Source: Pseudoalteromonas aurantia (GTDB lineage Bacteria; Pseudomonadota; Gammaproteobacteria; Enterobacterales; Alteromonadaceae). Taken from it: a stretch of 64,000 nt of DNA. A model generated the notes under the pieces. That model did not search any database. It saw nothing but the letters and a program-made list of their open reading frames with translations, and was not told the origin of the DNA. A program made the position numbers and the translations under genes. Positions within the stretch are counted from its first letter, which is position 1, and each line of letters starts with the position of its first letter. This document shows, piece by piece, positions 44,097-54,357 of this stretch. The stretch spans positions 100,986 to 164,985 of the forward strand of contig NZ_PNBY01000034.1 in assembly GCF_005886875.1 (NCBI RefSeq), given 5' to 3'.

Positions 44097-46937
44097 TTAT
44101 TCGTTCATTTGGGCTTGCTGTATATGCGCTTGAATAAACTGTGTGGCATCGGCATAGTCGTGATCGAGCCTATCACGCAATGCAATAAGCTCATCAGCGG
44201 TTAAATTACCCGCTTTACACTGGCTTTCAAACTCGATGGCAGTTTCGGCTACTTGTTCTGCTCCAATTGTATTCGAAATCGATTTAAGTTGATGGCAAGC
44301 TTCAATGATCGCAGCTTGGTCCATGGAGATCACAGCACCGTTCACTTCCCTGGTTAATATACTGCTTTGCTCTAAGTACATACGGAAGAAGCGTAATTGC
44401 TTTGCTTCATCATGATTAACATATTTGTTAAGAGTCTCTAGATTAATTGCCGGCGTCACCAATACTTCAGGGTCACTCGGTAGTTCCTGAATAAGTAGAT
44501 TGTTGGACTCTTGAGTCTCTGGTGTATTGGTATGGTTGGTATTCACGCCACTGGCTGAAGAGTCTGGTGCTGATAAGTTGTTAGCGTGTTTTTCTTGCCA
44601 CTTCATTAATGTAGCCTCGAGTACGTTCAGCTCAACCGGTTTTGTGATGTAATCATTCATACCTGTGGCGATACAGCGTTCCTTCTCGCCTTTGAGTGCG
44701 TTAGCGGTGACAGCGATAATATAGGGTTGAGCGTTAGCATCGTTACTTTGCTCTGCAATATCACGGATCCGTGTAACCATATCGTAGCCAGACATTTTAG
44801 GCATATGTAAGTCTGTAAGAATAATAGGGAAATTGCCTTTTTGCCATACTTTTAGGCCTTCTTCACCATTTTTTGCAACTTCTACGCCATAGCCAAGCAA
44901 GTGCAATTGATCGGTGAGTACTTGCTGGTTCAATACGTTATCTTCAACTAACAGCACGAGTTTATTTTCAGCACGTGCCTGATCTACGTTAAGATAGATA
45001 TTCATACTACGTGACGGTTTAAGTGCTTTCGGTTTGTGTAGTCCTGCAGCGACCATTACAGAAGTCATGAATGAGCCTTTACACAGTGGCGCCGCATTGA
45101 GGTAGAAAATATTCTCATGGTTTACAGCGGCTTCATCCATCGTGCTTAGCACGATGACTTGTTGCTTGTTGTTTTCTAATGAATACAGCAATGAACGTAA
45201 TTGGTCATTGACTGGTGCCATACCTTCTAAGCCATCTAAAACCCAAATAACGCCTTCTTGATACTGGAATTCGTCAAATTCATCCATTGATCCCAAGGCC
45301 ACAGTGCTTGCCCCCATGAATGACAAATAACGGCATAAAATATCACGCCTATCATTATTACCTGTCAGCACGACAACTCTTCGTTGCCCGAGTTTACTCT
45401 TATGTTCGTATTCAATTTTGCCTTGCGTGCTAAACGGTAATTCGACAACAAATTCGCTGCCCATACCAATGTCACTATTGACTTGAATAGACCCTAACAT
45501 TAACTCAATAAGACTCTTACAAATCGATAAACCAAGGCCTGTACCACCAAACTCTCGAGTAATAGAGCCTTCCGCTTGAATAAACGGGTTAAAGATTTCA
45601 CGTAACTGAGTTTGTGTCATCCCTTTGCCGTTATCGGTCACTCTAAAGCGCAAGGTATAATGTTCAGAGGTATTTTGTGCAACTTCAACGGTGATTTTTA
45701 CATAACCCTGTCGATCACTTTCTGTGCTGGTGAATTTTATCGCGTTGCTACACAGGTTATACAATACTTGTCGAACACGAATGGTATCTCCCACTAGGTT
45801 GTTTGGAATATCTGGTGCAATTGCGAGCTGTAGGTCAAGTTTACGTTTCTTGGCAACTGATGAGAGTACTCGTGCGACTTCTTCAATGGTTTCTGACACC
45901 GAAAACACACTGTTGTCGATTTGCAGTTTGCCCGCTTCAATTTTAGAGAAGTCTAAAATATCATCCAAAATGCCCAGTAGTGAGAAGGCAGAGTCACGGA
46001 TAATGGTGGTTAAACGGTGTTGAGCACCATCAAGATCTGTTTGACGAAGCAGATCAATGGTACCAATGACACCATTCATTGGGGTTCTTATCTCGTGACT
46101 CATGGTTGCTAAAAAGGTGGTTTTTGCGTCATTGGCGCGTTCAGCATTGAGCGTGGCTTTTTCTAATGCGAGTGTACGTGCTTGTACTTCGGTTTCAAGG
46201 CTGGTTTGTAATTGCTTAAGCTCTTTTTGTGACTCTTGGTTATTATCAATCACAGACTGCACTTGATGCAGTACATTGTTAATGGCACAGGCGATACTTT
46301 CAAGGCCGAAACCCAAATCACTATTTAGGTGTACTCGGTAATCTTGTGTATCGACTACCAGCTTTAGTTCAGCCTCTAACTTTTGGGTGTCATTGTTAAG
46401 CTGCAATACAATGCGTTTTTTTGCGGCAGCGGCTAATAAAAAGGCACAAATTAACGCCAAAGTAAAAAGTGCAAATCCCATCATTGGACTTTGTGCTAAG
46501 TTAGGTGATTGATAACGTAACACCAGTTCACCAATGACTTGTTCGTCTAATTTGATAGGCTTATAAACAGTAATAACATTGCCTTTAACGATCTTCTTTT
46601 GTTGTGAAATTGCCGCTACTGGGGTGCTGCTTGTTTGAAAAATAAGTGATGGTTCAGCCAAGCCAGTTGAACTATATAAATAGATATCAACATGTGGAGC
46701 GCCTTCTTTTATACCTTGAAGAATTTGCTTTGCCTGCGAAAACCCTGTTTTCATCATTATATTAGCGAGGGGCGATGCGAGCTCATCGGCTTGTTTTTGA
46801 ATATTAGGGACTTGTTCTACGTGATTGGCTTTTGGGAGCATATAGGCCGCAGCAGCACAAATAGCCCCAGTGATCAGAGCTATTATCAGTATGAGAGGCA
46901 GTAGCCCAGCAATTTTTGTTGGAGATGAATTTTGCAT
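44097..46937 (-). CDS. Hybrid sensor histidine kinase with receiver and HPt
   Basis: A 946-residue membrane kinase with a full internal phosphorelay. Transmembrane helix 1 at about 12-33, periplasmic sensor of about 115 residues, transmembrane helix 2 at about 152-172, coiled linker, HisKA with phospho-His281 (ATMSHEIRTPMNGVIG), HATPase with DNGKGM and GGTGLGLSI, a degenerate receiver at about 515-635, a true receiver with phospho-Asp709 (LTDLHMPKMSG) and Lys in ITKP, and a C-terminal HPt with His882 (CHQLKSISNTIG). The layout is like BarA/TorS/ArcB kinases, but the sensor domain is not recognised, so no symbol is given. No response regulator is next to it in working form; broken receiver sequence lies beyond the tRNA array. 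Confidence 0.92.
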   Translation of the reverse strand: MQNSSPTKIAGLLPLILIIALITGAICAAAAYMLPKANHVEQVPNIQKQADELASPLANIMMKTGFSQAKQILQGIKEGAPHVDIYLYSSTGLAEPSLIFQTSSTPVAAISQQKKIVKGNVITVYKPIKLDEQVIGELVLRYQSPNLAQSPMMGFALFTLALICAFLLAAAAKKRIVLQLNNDTQKLEAELKLVVDTQDYRVHLNSDLGFGLESIACAINNVLHQVQSVIDNNQESQKELKQLQTSLETEVQARTLALEKATLNAERANDAKTTFLATMSHEIRTPMNGVIGTIDLLRQTDLDGAQHRLTTIIRDSAFSLLGILDDILDFSKIEAGKLQIDNSVFSVSETIEEVARVLSSVAKKRKLDLQLAIAPDIPNNLVGDTIRVRQVLYNLCSNAIKFTSTESDRQGYVKITVEVAQNTSEHYTLRFRVTDNGKGMTQTQLREIFNPFIQAEGSITREFGGTGLGLSICKSLIELMLGSIQVNSDIGMGSEFVVELPFSTQGKIEYEHKSKLGQRRVVVLTGNNDRRDILCRYLSFMGASTVALGSMDEFDEFQYQEGVIWVLDGLEGMAPVNDQLRSLLYSLENNKQQVIVLSTMDEAAVNHENIFYLNAAPLCKGSFMTSVMVAAGLHKPKALKPSRSMNIYLNVDQARAENKLVLLVEDNVLNQQVLTDQLHLLGYGVEVAKNGEEGLKVWQKGNFPIILTDLHMPKMSGYDMVTRIRDIAEQSNDANAQPYIIAVTANALKGEKERCIATGMNDYITKPVELNVLEATLMKWQEKHANNLSAPDSSASGVNTNHTNTPETQESNNLLIQELPSDPEVLVTPAINLETLNKYVNHDEAKQLRFFRMYLEQSSILTREVNGAVISMDQAAIIEACHQLKSISNTIGAEQVAETAIEFESQCKAGNLTADELIALRDRLDHDYADATQFIQAHIQQAQMNE

Positions 46938-47173
46938 TGAAATGTTCCGATATTTCGCGACACAATGTTAAAGCTTAATATACGGACAATCGTATCATTG
47001 TCTGATGGCTTTTTCTCTACGTTTTTACGGTAAGCGACCTGTTTTAATCAGATAAAAGGCTAACTTAGGTTAGCTGAACGTAAATTAAGTTGTGTGAAAC
47101 TTAGCCATTTTAAGCAATAAATTAATTCCGTTGTTTGAAAAATATTCAAACGAGCAGAAGTTTGAAAAAAAAG

Positions 47174-47202
47174 TTGACTTGAAAGGGCAAAACCCGTTTA
47201 AT
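47174..47202 (+). promoter_or_regulatory. Promoter of the tRNA Phe/Thr array
   Basis: TTGACT, 17-base spacer, TTTAAT, then a GC-rich discriminator just before the first tRNA. Confidence 0.7.
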
Positions 47203-47211
47203 ACGCCGCAC

Positions 47212-47287
47212 GCCCAGATAGCTCAGTCGGTAGAGCAGAGGATTGAAAATCCTCGTGTCGGTGGTTCGATTCCGCCTCTGGGCACCA
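47212..47287 (+). tRNA. tRNA-Phe (GAA), copy 1
   Basis: 76 bases; acceptor GCCCAGA / TCTGGGC, anticodon loop TTGAAAA, encoded CCA. Confidence 0.97.
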
Positions 47288-47297
47288 TTTTAGGTGC

Positions 47298-47373
<76 letters not shown>

Positions 47374-47411
47374 TTTCCTCGCTAGGAATAAAAACATAAA
47401 CAACAAATTTT

Positions 47412-47487
47412 GCCCAGATAGCTCAGTCGGTAGAGCAGAGGATTGAAAATCCTCGTGTCGGTGGTTCGATTCCGCCTCTGGGCACCA
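47412..47487 (+). tRNA. tRNA-Phe (GAA), copy 2
   Basis: Identical to copy 1, exactly 200 bases downstream. Confidence 0.97.
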
Positions 47488-47497
47488 TTTTAGGTGC

Positions 47498-47573
<76 letters not shown>

Positions 47574-47611
47574 TTTCCTTGCTAGGAATAAAAATATAAG
47601 CAAAAATTTTT

Positions 47612-47687
47612 GCCCAGATAGCTCAGTCGGTAGAGCAGAGGATTGAAAATCCTCGTGTCGGTGGTTCGATTCCGCCTCTGGGCACCA
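47612..47687 (+). tRNA. tRNA-Phe (GAA), copy 3
   Basis: Identical to copies 1 and 2. Confidence 0.97.
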
Positions 47688-47698
47688 CTATTAAGTGT

Positions 47699-47774
<76 letters not shown>

Positions 47775-47801
47775 TTTAATTTGGCGTAAGCCACAAAATT
47801 T

Positions 47802-47877
47802 GCCCAGATAGCTCAGTCGGTAGAGCAGAGGATTGAAAATCCTCGTGTCGGTGGTTCGATTCCGCCTCTGGGCACCA
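47802..47877 (+). tRNA. tRNA-Phe (GAA), copy 4
   Basis: Identical tRNA-Phe; last of the array, not followed by tRNA-Thr. Confidence 0.97.
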
Positions 47878-47883
47878 TCATTT

Positions 47884-47911
47884 AACCCTAAACTATGTTT
47901 AGGGTTTTTTT
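47884..47911 (+). terminator. Terminator of the tRNA array
   Basis: AACCCTAAAC-TAT-GTTTAGGGTT followed by T7. Confidence 0.9.
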
Positions 47912-47914
47912 GTA

Positions 47915-48515
47915 TCTGTATTTTACCTTTGAGCACACATAATCAACAACTCCGAGTTCTAGTCCTTTAATAATATGCCCTGTTTGCTCAAGGGCGGATA
48001 AAAAACCACCGTCATGTTCTGTGTGCTTGGAACACCTTTTAAGCTTTTACATACTAATAAGCCGTCCACTTCAAGCATCATAATATCCATTAAAATAATA
48101 TCGGACTGTGGATCTTTAGTACATATCTCTAGTACTTTTTTCCCGTTGAGTGCTTTCTTTACAAGGTCTTACTGGTTTGGTTAATACGCGCTGTGATCGA
48201 GAAGTTAACCTCTTACTTGAAAAGGGGTTATTACATATTCAGACATATCGCATTGAATAGCTTTGACAACATGGGCTTGCTCTATGGTTATAGAGGCCAT
48301 TACGAAGGGAGTTTTAGCTGTTCGAGCGGTTTTGCGTACTTTTTTAAGAAAATCAATGTCTGAAAATTTGAGGAGGCCCCATTCTACACTGATCAAGTTG
48401 ATGTCTTTATGCTTAAATTGTGTCGATGTCTTTGATGATTACGATTTTAACGATGCCAGTGCTTTGTTTTATATCCTGAAAAATATCTACAAAGAACCAC
48501 AAATAGCTGTTTAGC
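47915..48515 (-). pseudogene. Wreckage of response-regulator receiver domains
   Basis: On the minus strand two receiver-like pieces survive. First (about 48505-48180): IFQDIKQSTGIVKIVIIKDI, then after a frame change KHKDINLISVEWGLL, then DFLKKVRKTARTAKTPFVMA, then AIQCDMSEYVITPF, matching beta1-to-alpha5 of CheY-like proteins. Second (about 48162-47915): NGKKVLEICTKDPQSDIILM, then DIMMLEVDGLLVCKSLKG, then after a one-base loss in a T run FLSALEQTGHIIKGLELG and VVDYV. Stops and at least three frameshifts separate them, and the N-terminus of the second is missing. This fills the apparent gap after the tRNA array. Whether it was one two-receiver protein or two genes is unclear. Confidence 0.75.
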
Positions 48516-48723
48516 AATTAAACAAAACAGGTTTTTATACAAAAGTTGCCTACCACCTCAAAAAATAGGCAACTTAATCCATCACATTGATTGTTTATCA
48601 GTGTCAGATCAGCGAAAATAGTCTGTAATCATGATTAACAATGATAGGTTGCCCGACACAAAGCAGAAAACTCGCTCTTGGAAAGGTAAGACGCAACCTA
48701 TGAAAAATTAGAAGAACCTATTA
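48516..48723 (+). other. Intergenic region upstream of prfC
   Basis: No ORF or terminator supported. It contains an inverted-looking AGTTGCC...GGCAACTT pair (48544-48576) of unknown role and the likely prfC promoter; ribosome site AGAAGAA is weak. Confidence 0.35.
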
Positions 48724-50313
48724 ATGTCACACACTGTAATTACGCAAGAGGTCTCTAAAAGACGTACCTTTGCTATTATCTCGCACCCAGATGCAGGTAA
48801 AACCACCATCACTGAAAAAGTATTATTGTTCGGAAAGGCGTTGCAAAAAGCGGGTACTGTTAAAGGTCGAGGCTCAAACCAGCATGCTAAATCGGACTGG
48901 ATGGAAATGGAAAAAGAACGTGGTATCTCAGTGACCACTTCCGTAATGCAGTTTCCTTATAATGATGCCTTAGTTAACTTACTGGATACACCAGGACACG
49001 AAGACTTCTCAGAAGATACGTACCGTACACTTACGGCGGTAGATTCATGTTTAATGGTGATAGATGCCGCTAAGGGTGTAGAAGATCGTACCCGTAAGTT
49101 AATGGAAGTAACCCGTTTACGTGATACGCCGATTGTTACCTTCATGAACAAACTTGACCGTGATATTCGCGACCCGATGGAAGTGTTGGACGAAGTTGAA
49201 ACTGAGTTAAACATTGCCTGTGCGCCAGTAAGCTGGCCAATTGGCTGTGGTAAAGAGTTTAAAGGGGTTTACCATATTCACCGTGATGAAACGATTTTGT
49301 ATCAAACTGGTCAAGGCCACACGATCCAAGAAAAGCGTATCATTAAAGGGCTAGACAACCCAGAACTAGATGCTGAAATTGGCTCAGAGCTGGTGGAGCA
49401 ACTACGAGAAGAGCTAGAGCTGGTTATTGGTGCATCGCATGAGTTTGATCATGAACTCTTTTTAAAAGGTGAATTAACGCCGGTCTTTTTTGGTACTGCA
49501 CTGGGTAACTTTGGTGTTGACCATATGCTTGATGGTTTGACTGAGTGGGCACCGACGCCCATGCCTCGCCAGACAGATGACCGTGAAGTGAAAGCGGATG
49601 AAGAGAACTTCTCTGGTTTTGTATTTAAAATTCAAGCAAATATGGATCCTAAACACCGTGACCGTATCGCATTTATGCGAATTGTATCTGGTAAATATAA
49701 CCAAGGTATGAAAATGAATCACGTCCGCTTAGGTAAGCAAATCAGTATTTCTGATGCGGTGACATTTATGGCCGGTGACCGTGAGCGTGCGCAAGATGCT
49801 TATGCGGGCGACATTATTGGTTTACACAACCATGGCACGATTCAAATAGGCGACACGTTCACACAAGGTGAAAAACTGAAGTTTAGTGGTATTCCTAACT
49901 TTGCCCCTGAGTTATTTAGACGTATCCGTCTTAAAGATCCTCTTAAGCAAAAGCAGTTATTAAAAGGCTTAGTACAGCTATCTGAAGAAGGCGCTGTACA
50001 GGTATTTAGACCGCTAGCGAATAATGACCTTATTGTAGGGGCTGTAGGGGTGCTGCAGTTTGATGTGGTAGTGGCTCGCTTAAAAGCCGAGTATAACGTA
50101 GATGCGATATATGAAAGCGTTAACGTACAAACCGCGCGCTGGGTAAATTGTAGCGATGAGAAAAAACTGGCTGAATTTAGACGCAAGTGTGAAACGAACT
50201 TAGCGCTTGATGGCGGTGATAATCTAACATACGTTGCGCCAAGTCGAGTGAATTTAAACTTGTCTATGGAACGTTATCCTGAGGTTGAGTTCCATCATAC
50301 ACGCGAACATTAA
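48724..50313 (+). CDS. prfC: Peptide chain release factor 3
   Basis: Translational GTPase that recycles RF1/RF2 after termination. G1 [13 protein letters not shown] (about residues 20-32), G2 region [13 protein letters not shown]3 [15 protein letters not shown]4 NKLDR, then domain II and a C-terminal domain. 529 residues equals the E. coli length. DAGKTT in G1 instead of DHGKT separates it from EF-G and EF-Tu. Confidence 0.97.
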   Translation: MSHTVITQEVSKRRTFAIISHPDAGKTTITEKVLLFGKALQKAGTVKGRGSNQHAKSDWMEMEKERGISVTTSVMQFPYNDALVNLLDTPGHEDFSEDTYRTLTAVDSCLMVIDAAKGVEDRTRKLMEVTRLRDTPIVTFMNKLDRDIRDPMEVLDEVETELNIACAPVSWPIGCGKEFKGVYHIHRDETILYQTGQGHTIQEKRIIKGLDNPELDAEIGSELVEQLREELELVIGASHEFDHELFLKGELTPVFFGTALGNFGVDHMLDGLTEWAPTPMPRQTDDREVKADEENFSGFVFKIQANMDPKHRDRIAFMRIVSGKYNQGMKMNHVRLGKQISISDAVTFMAGDRERAQDAYAGDIIGLHNHGTIQIGDTFTQGEKLKFSGIPNFAPELFRRIRLKDPLKQKQLLKGLVQLSEEGAVQVFRPLANNDLIVGAVGVLQFDVVVARLKAEYNVDAIYESVNVQTARWVNCSDEKKLAEFRRKCETNLALDGGDNLTYVAPSRVNLNLSMERYPEVEFHHTREH

Positions 50314-50436
50314 TATGTATGGAGCCAAATGATACTCGGTATTATCAACTGGCTTTAACCGTGTAAATTAAGAGATAGATTTATAGTGTGCTGTACAGTC
50401 GAGCAAGCTCCTAAGCAGCACATAATAGGATGAAGA

Positions 50437-52179
50437 ATGAATATTAAAACGATATTAATTGAAAAAGCCAATGCGGCGATGGGTGCAGCTGGTATTCCTG
50501 AAGGTTCAAACCCAGCAGTAACACAAAGTACACGCCCACAATTTGGTGATTACCAAATTAATGGCGCAATGGGGGCGGCAAAAGCACTGAAAACCAACCC
50601 GCGCGAACTGGCACAAAAAATTATTGATAATTTAGACGTATCAGACATTGCTGAAAAAACAGAAATTGCAGGCCCTGGGTTTATTAATATTCACCTAAAG
50701 CCAGAGTTTTTATCAAATAGTCTTGCGGCGGCAAACCAAGATCAGAAATTAGCGGTTGCTGAACATGGCCAGCCACAGAAAGTCGTGGTTGATTTTTCTT
50801 CGCCTAACTTGGCGAAAGAAATGCATGTAGGGCACTTGCGTTCGACGATTATTGGTGATTCTGTGGTACGTGCCTTAGAGTTCCGTGGTGATACGGTGGT
50901 ACGTCAAAATCACATGGGGGATTGGGGTACGCAGTTTGGTATGTTGATCGCACATTTAGAAGACTTATTAAATCAAGGTGTTGATTTAGAGTCTGTGGCA
51001 CTCGCTGACTTAGAAACATTTTATCGTGACGCGAAGAAGCGCTTTGATGACGAAGAGGGCTTTGCTGATAAAGCCCGTGATTATGTTGTAAAGCTGCAAA
51101 GTGGTGATGCACATTGTCAGAAACTATGGACTCTGTTCATTGATACCTCTGTGAAGCATTCTGAAGAAGTATATCAACGTTTGAATGTGACGCTTACTCG
51201 TGATGATATCATGGCTGAAAGTGCTTATAACGGTGAACTGAATGCGATTATTTCATTGTTAAAAGACAAAAGCATTGCGATTGAAGACCAAGGTGCGCAA
51301 GTTGTATTTTTAGACGAGTTAGCGAATAAAGATGGCGAGCCATCGGTATTTATTGTGCAAAAATCTGGCGGAGGCTTCTTGTATGCAACCACAGACTTAG
51401 CTGCATGTGATTATCGTTCAAATAAACTGGGTGCAGACCGCATCTTAATTTTTGTTGATGCCCGTCAAAGTTTGCATTTTAATCAGGTTGAGTTAACTGC
51501 GCGTAAAGCCGGTTTGTTGCGTGATGAAACCAGTTATGAGTTCAGCCCATTTGGCACCATGATGGGGAGCGATGGTAAACCTTTTAAAACGCGCACAGGT
51601 GGCACTGTTAAACTTGCTGATTTACTTGAAGAGGCGATTAGTCGTGCGACTGATAAATTAGCTGATCGAGAGTCAACTTTGTCTGATGCCGAACGTGCTG
51701 AAATTGCTCGAAAGGTGGGGATTGGTGCGGTTAAATATGCTGATTTATCTAAGCACCGTACCAGCGACTATATTTTTAACTGGGACAGCATGTTGAGCTT
51801 TGAAGGTGCGACGGCACCGTATCTACAATATGCTTATACACGGGTACGCAGTATTTTCCGCAAAGCACAGGTTGATAGTCGTACACTTAACGCTGCGATT
51901 AACATTGAACAGCCGCAAGAAAAGGCGCTGGCAATTAAGTTGTTACAACTAGAAGAAGTGTTGGATCTGATGATCAGTGAAGCCACACCACACGTATTAT
52001 GTGGTTACTTGTACGAGTTAGCCAGTTTATATATGACGTTCTATGAAGCTTGTCCAATCTTAAAAGATGATGTGGCAAGTGATGTACGAGATAGCCGTTT
52101 AGTGCTGTGTAACTTAGTTGCCAATACATTACGTACCGGCTTAGATTTATTGGGAATTGAAGTAATGGAGCAAATGTAA
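50437..52179 (+). CDS. argS: Arginyl-tRNA synthetase
   Basis: Class I synthetase for tRNA-Arg. N-terminal Add-1 domain (about 1-110), HIGH-type motif in [24 protein letters not shown]-like loop degenerate as usual ([13 protein letters not shown]), and DALR anticodon-binding domain at the C-terminus. 580 residues. AGGATGAAG precedes ATG 50437. A terminator follows in 45 bases. Confidence 0.97.
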   Translation: MNIKTILIEKANAAMGAAGIPEGSNPAVTQSTRPQFGDYQINGAMGAAKALKTNPRELAQKIIDNLDVSDIAEKTEIAGPGFINIHLKPEFLSNSLAAANQDQKLAVAEHGQPQKVVVDFSSPNLAKEMHVGHLRSTIIGDSVVRALEFRGDTVVRQNHMGDWGTQFGMLIAHLEDLLNQGVDLESVALADLETFYRDAKKRFDDEEGFADKARDYVVKLQSGDAHCQKLWTLFIDTSVKHSEEVYQRLNVTLTRDDIMAESAYNGELNAIISLLKDKSIAIEDQGAQVVFLDELANKDGEPSVFIVQKSGGGFLYATTDLAACDYRSNKLGADRILIFVDARQSLHFNQVELTARKAGLLRDETSYEFSPFGTMMGSDGKPFKTRTGGTVKLADLLEEAISRATDKLADRESTLSDAERAEIARKVGIGAVKYADLSKHRTSDYIFNWDSMLSFEGATAPYLQYAYTRVRSIFRKAQVDSRTLNAAINIEQPQEKALAIKLLQLEEVLDLMISEATPHVLCGYLYELASLYMTFYEACPILKDDVASDVRDSRLVLCNLVANTLRTGLDLLGIEVMEQM

Positions 52180-52223
52180 TCTACATTTGTATGCATTAGG
52201 ACGACCCCTGATTCGATAAATTA

Positions 52224-52258
52224 AAGCCGCAGTTCAACGTTGTTGATGCGGTTTTTTT
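52224..52258 (+). terminator. Terminator after argS
   Basis: Two-part stem CCGCA...TGCGG enclosing TCAAC...GTTGA, followed by T7. Confidence 0.85.
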
Positions 52259-52271
52259 GTAAGGAAATACC

Positions 52272-52910
52272 ATGAAGCTTGAAGATATTCGCCGTGAGTA
52301 TAGTAAAGGCGGGCTGCGCCGTGAGATGTTAGCTGATGAGCCCACTACGCAATTTGAAGCGTGGTTACAACAAGCCGTTGATGCCAAATTTAGCGACCCT
52401 ACAGCCATGGTTGTGGCAACAGTTGATGAAACGGGCCAACCCTCTCAGCGTATTGTGCTGTTAAAGCATTTAGATGAAGAAGGGTTTGTATTTTTTACTA
52501 ATACGGGGTCGCGTAAAGCACAAGAGCTTAAAGGCAATAATAAGGTGAGCTTACACTTCCCTTGGCATGCCATTGAGCGCCAAGTGATTGTTTATGGTGA
52601 AGCTAAACCGCTTTCGACGACTGCGGTTGCCAAATACTTTTTGTCTCGCCCACAAGAAAGTCAATTGGCTGCATGGGCATCGCAACAATCACGCCCAGTG
52701 TCATCTCGCAAAGCTTTGATGGAGACATTTCATGCGATGAAAGCAAAGTTCTCTAATGGGGATATTCCGCTTCCTGATTTTTGGGGCGGGTATTGTGTAG
52801 AGCCAAGCAAGATCGAGTTTTGGCAAGGGGGAGAACATCGCTTACATGACCGGTTTATGTATGTTAAGCAGCCAGATGGTACGTGGAGTATTGAAAGATT
52901 GAACCCGTAA
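52272..52910 (+). CDS. pdxH: Pyridoxamine 5'-phosphate oxidase
   Basis: FMN enzyme making pyridoxal phosphate from PNP or PMP. 212 residues; N-terminal [19 protein letters not shown]-binding [19 protein letters not shown], and the C-terminal signature [15 protein letters not shown] with the final catalytic [13 protein letters not shown] lies 7 bases before ATG 52272. Confidence 0.97.
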   Translation: MKLEDIRREYSKGGLRREMLADEPTTQFEAWLQQAVDAKFSDPTAMVVATVDETGQPSQRIVLLKHLDEEGFVFFTNTGSRKAQELKGNNKVSLHFPWHAIERQVIVYGEAKPLSTTAVAKYFLSRPQESQLAAWASQQSRPVSSRKALMETFHAMKAKFSNGDIPLPDFWGGYCVEPSKIEFWQGGEHRLHDRFMYVKQPDGTWSIERLNP

Positions 52911-52931
52911 TGCAGCTTGGATATCTGTAAC

Positions 52932-53696
52932 ATGCGCTTTTTTGATAGTCATTGTCACCTAGATTTTCCTGAACTAGCTGAGGGGCTAGTAGATCATTTA
53001 AGCGAAGCACACAGTGCTGGCGTGAGTGATTTCTTAGTCCCCGGTGTGACATTGGCACAAAGTAAATCGTTAGTGACATTTAAGCAGCAATATGCAAGTT
53101 GTCATATTGCGCTAGGCTTGCATCCCTACTTTATTGCTCAGCATTGCGATGAGCATTTTGCTGAGCTTGCCGAGTTTGCAGCGGTGCATGTAGAGCGTAT
53201 TGTTGCTATTGGAGAGTGTGGCATAGATGTGACATGTGAGCAGTTAGACTACCAACAATCTTTGTTTCAGCAGCACATCAAGCTGGCTAATACACTAAAG
53301 TTACCATTAATTGTTCATCACCGACAAAGTCATCATTTGATAGCCCAAAGTTTTAAACTCACCCCTCCGTTATATGGCGGCGTTATTCATGCTTTTTCGG
53401 GGTCGCTTCAACAAGCGCAGTACTATATTCAAAAAGGGTTTAAGTTAGGCGTGGGCGGTACGATCAGTTATTCAAGGGCGAACAAAACCAAGCGGGCTTT
53501 TGCTCAAGTGCCACTCGATGCATTATTATTAGAGACAGACGCTCCTTCTATGCCGTTAGCCGGTTATCAAGGGCAAATAAATGTACCAAAACGTTTAGCT
53601 GAGGTATTTATCTATTTATGTCGCTTACGTGATGAGTCCGCCGATACCATTGCACAGCAGCTTTATGCGTCATCTTGCGCGCTTTTTCGAATTTGA
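52932..53696 (+). CDS. TatD-family metal-dependent hydrolase (YjjV-like)
   Basis: TIM-barrel hydrolase of the TatD DNase family, 254 residues. Metal ligands: FDSHCHLD near the N-terminus, GECGID in the middle, HHRQSH, HAFSGS, and ETDAPSMPL with the late Asp. Closest remembered relative is E. coli YjjV rather than TatD or YcfH, because of the short form and the ETDAPSMPL segment. ATG 52932 follows pdxH by 21 bases. It overlaps the convergent ytjB end by 34 bases. Confidence 0.87.
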   Translation: MRFFDSHCHLDFPELAEGLVDHLSEAHSAGVSDFLVPGVTLAQSKSLVTFKQQYASCHIALGLHPYFIAQHCDEHFAELAEFAAVHVERIVAIGECGIDVTCEQLDYQQSLFQQHIKLANTLKLPLIVHHRQSHHLIAQSFKLTPPLYGGVIHAFSGSLQQAQYYIQKGFKLGVGGTISYSRANKTKRAFAQVPLDALLLETDAPSMPLAGYQGQINVPKRLAEVFIYLCRLRDESADTIAQQLYASSCALFRI

Positions 53697-54283
53697 CGTT
53701 TCACTTCCCAGCGCTTTAAACCACGGCCAATCTGCCAAGTAAACACACATGTGATCATTAACATAAGCAATACCATTCGGCCTAGCTCATGAAAGTGCTG
53801 GTGGCTTTGAGCCATTGCAGATTTACTTAAATAGATGACACTGACAAAGCCGATTGGCTGCTCGCTCGCATCAACAATTTGTACAATAATAGGCGTTTTT
53901 ATTTTGCTTATCCCAGGAAGTGCGGCTGGTAATCCTTGAATATTTTCTTGCGGGGTAAAACCATCATTACTGATTTTCAACTTACCCTGTTGGCTATAAA
54001 TACTGACTCCCATCACAAAGGGGTCTTGAGCTAAATGGTTGGTTAGCTTTCTTAACGCTGGAATGTCAGCGCGCTGTAGTGGCTGAGCAGCATTGAGGGC
54101 AAGTTGAGTGGTGAGGCTTTTAGCTGCACTGTCGGCTTGCTTATGAAGCAGTTGGTGTGATTCAAAGCTGGTATTAAACGCGATTTTTGTTAATAAAATA
54201 AAGCAGCCTGCTGCAATAATTAACCGGATCATTCTACGGCCACGAGAGGAGGTGATCAAATCGATAGCTTGTGTATTTTTCAT
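53663..54283 (-). CDS. ytjB: YtjB/Smp-like inner-membrane protein
   Basis: A 206-residue protein with two transmembrane helices (about 20-38 and 168-186) enclosing a periplasmic domain of about 125 residues containing DPFVMGVSIYSQQGKLKIS and PIGFVSVIYLSK, and a basic C-terminal tail. It fits the YtjB (Smp) family, which sits divergent from serB in E. coli as it does here with 74 bases between. Biochemical function unknown. Confidence 0.82.
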   Translation of the reverse strand: MKNTQAIDLITSSRGRRMIRLIIAAGCFILLTKIAFNTSFESHQLLHKQADSAAKSLTTQLALNAAQPLQRADIPALRKLTNHLAQDPFVMGVSIYSQQGKLKISNDGFTPQENIQGLPAALPGISKIKTPIIVQIVDASEQPIGFVSVIYLSKSAMAQSHQHFHELGRMVLLMLMITCVFTWQIGRGLKRWEVKRQIRKSAQDDA

Positions 54284-54357
54284 AGTGCCCCTGATGTTTG
54301 CTGACAGGTTACACCTGAGATGGTAAAAAGAGTAAGCACGTTACTTAGGAGCCAAAC

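Noticed and set aside
48205..48514. Short ORFs on both strands after the tRNA array as genuine genes
   Set aside because: The minus-strand frames read as pieces of receiver domains interrupted by frameshifts; the plus-strand frame is their antisense.
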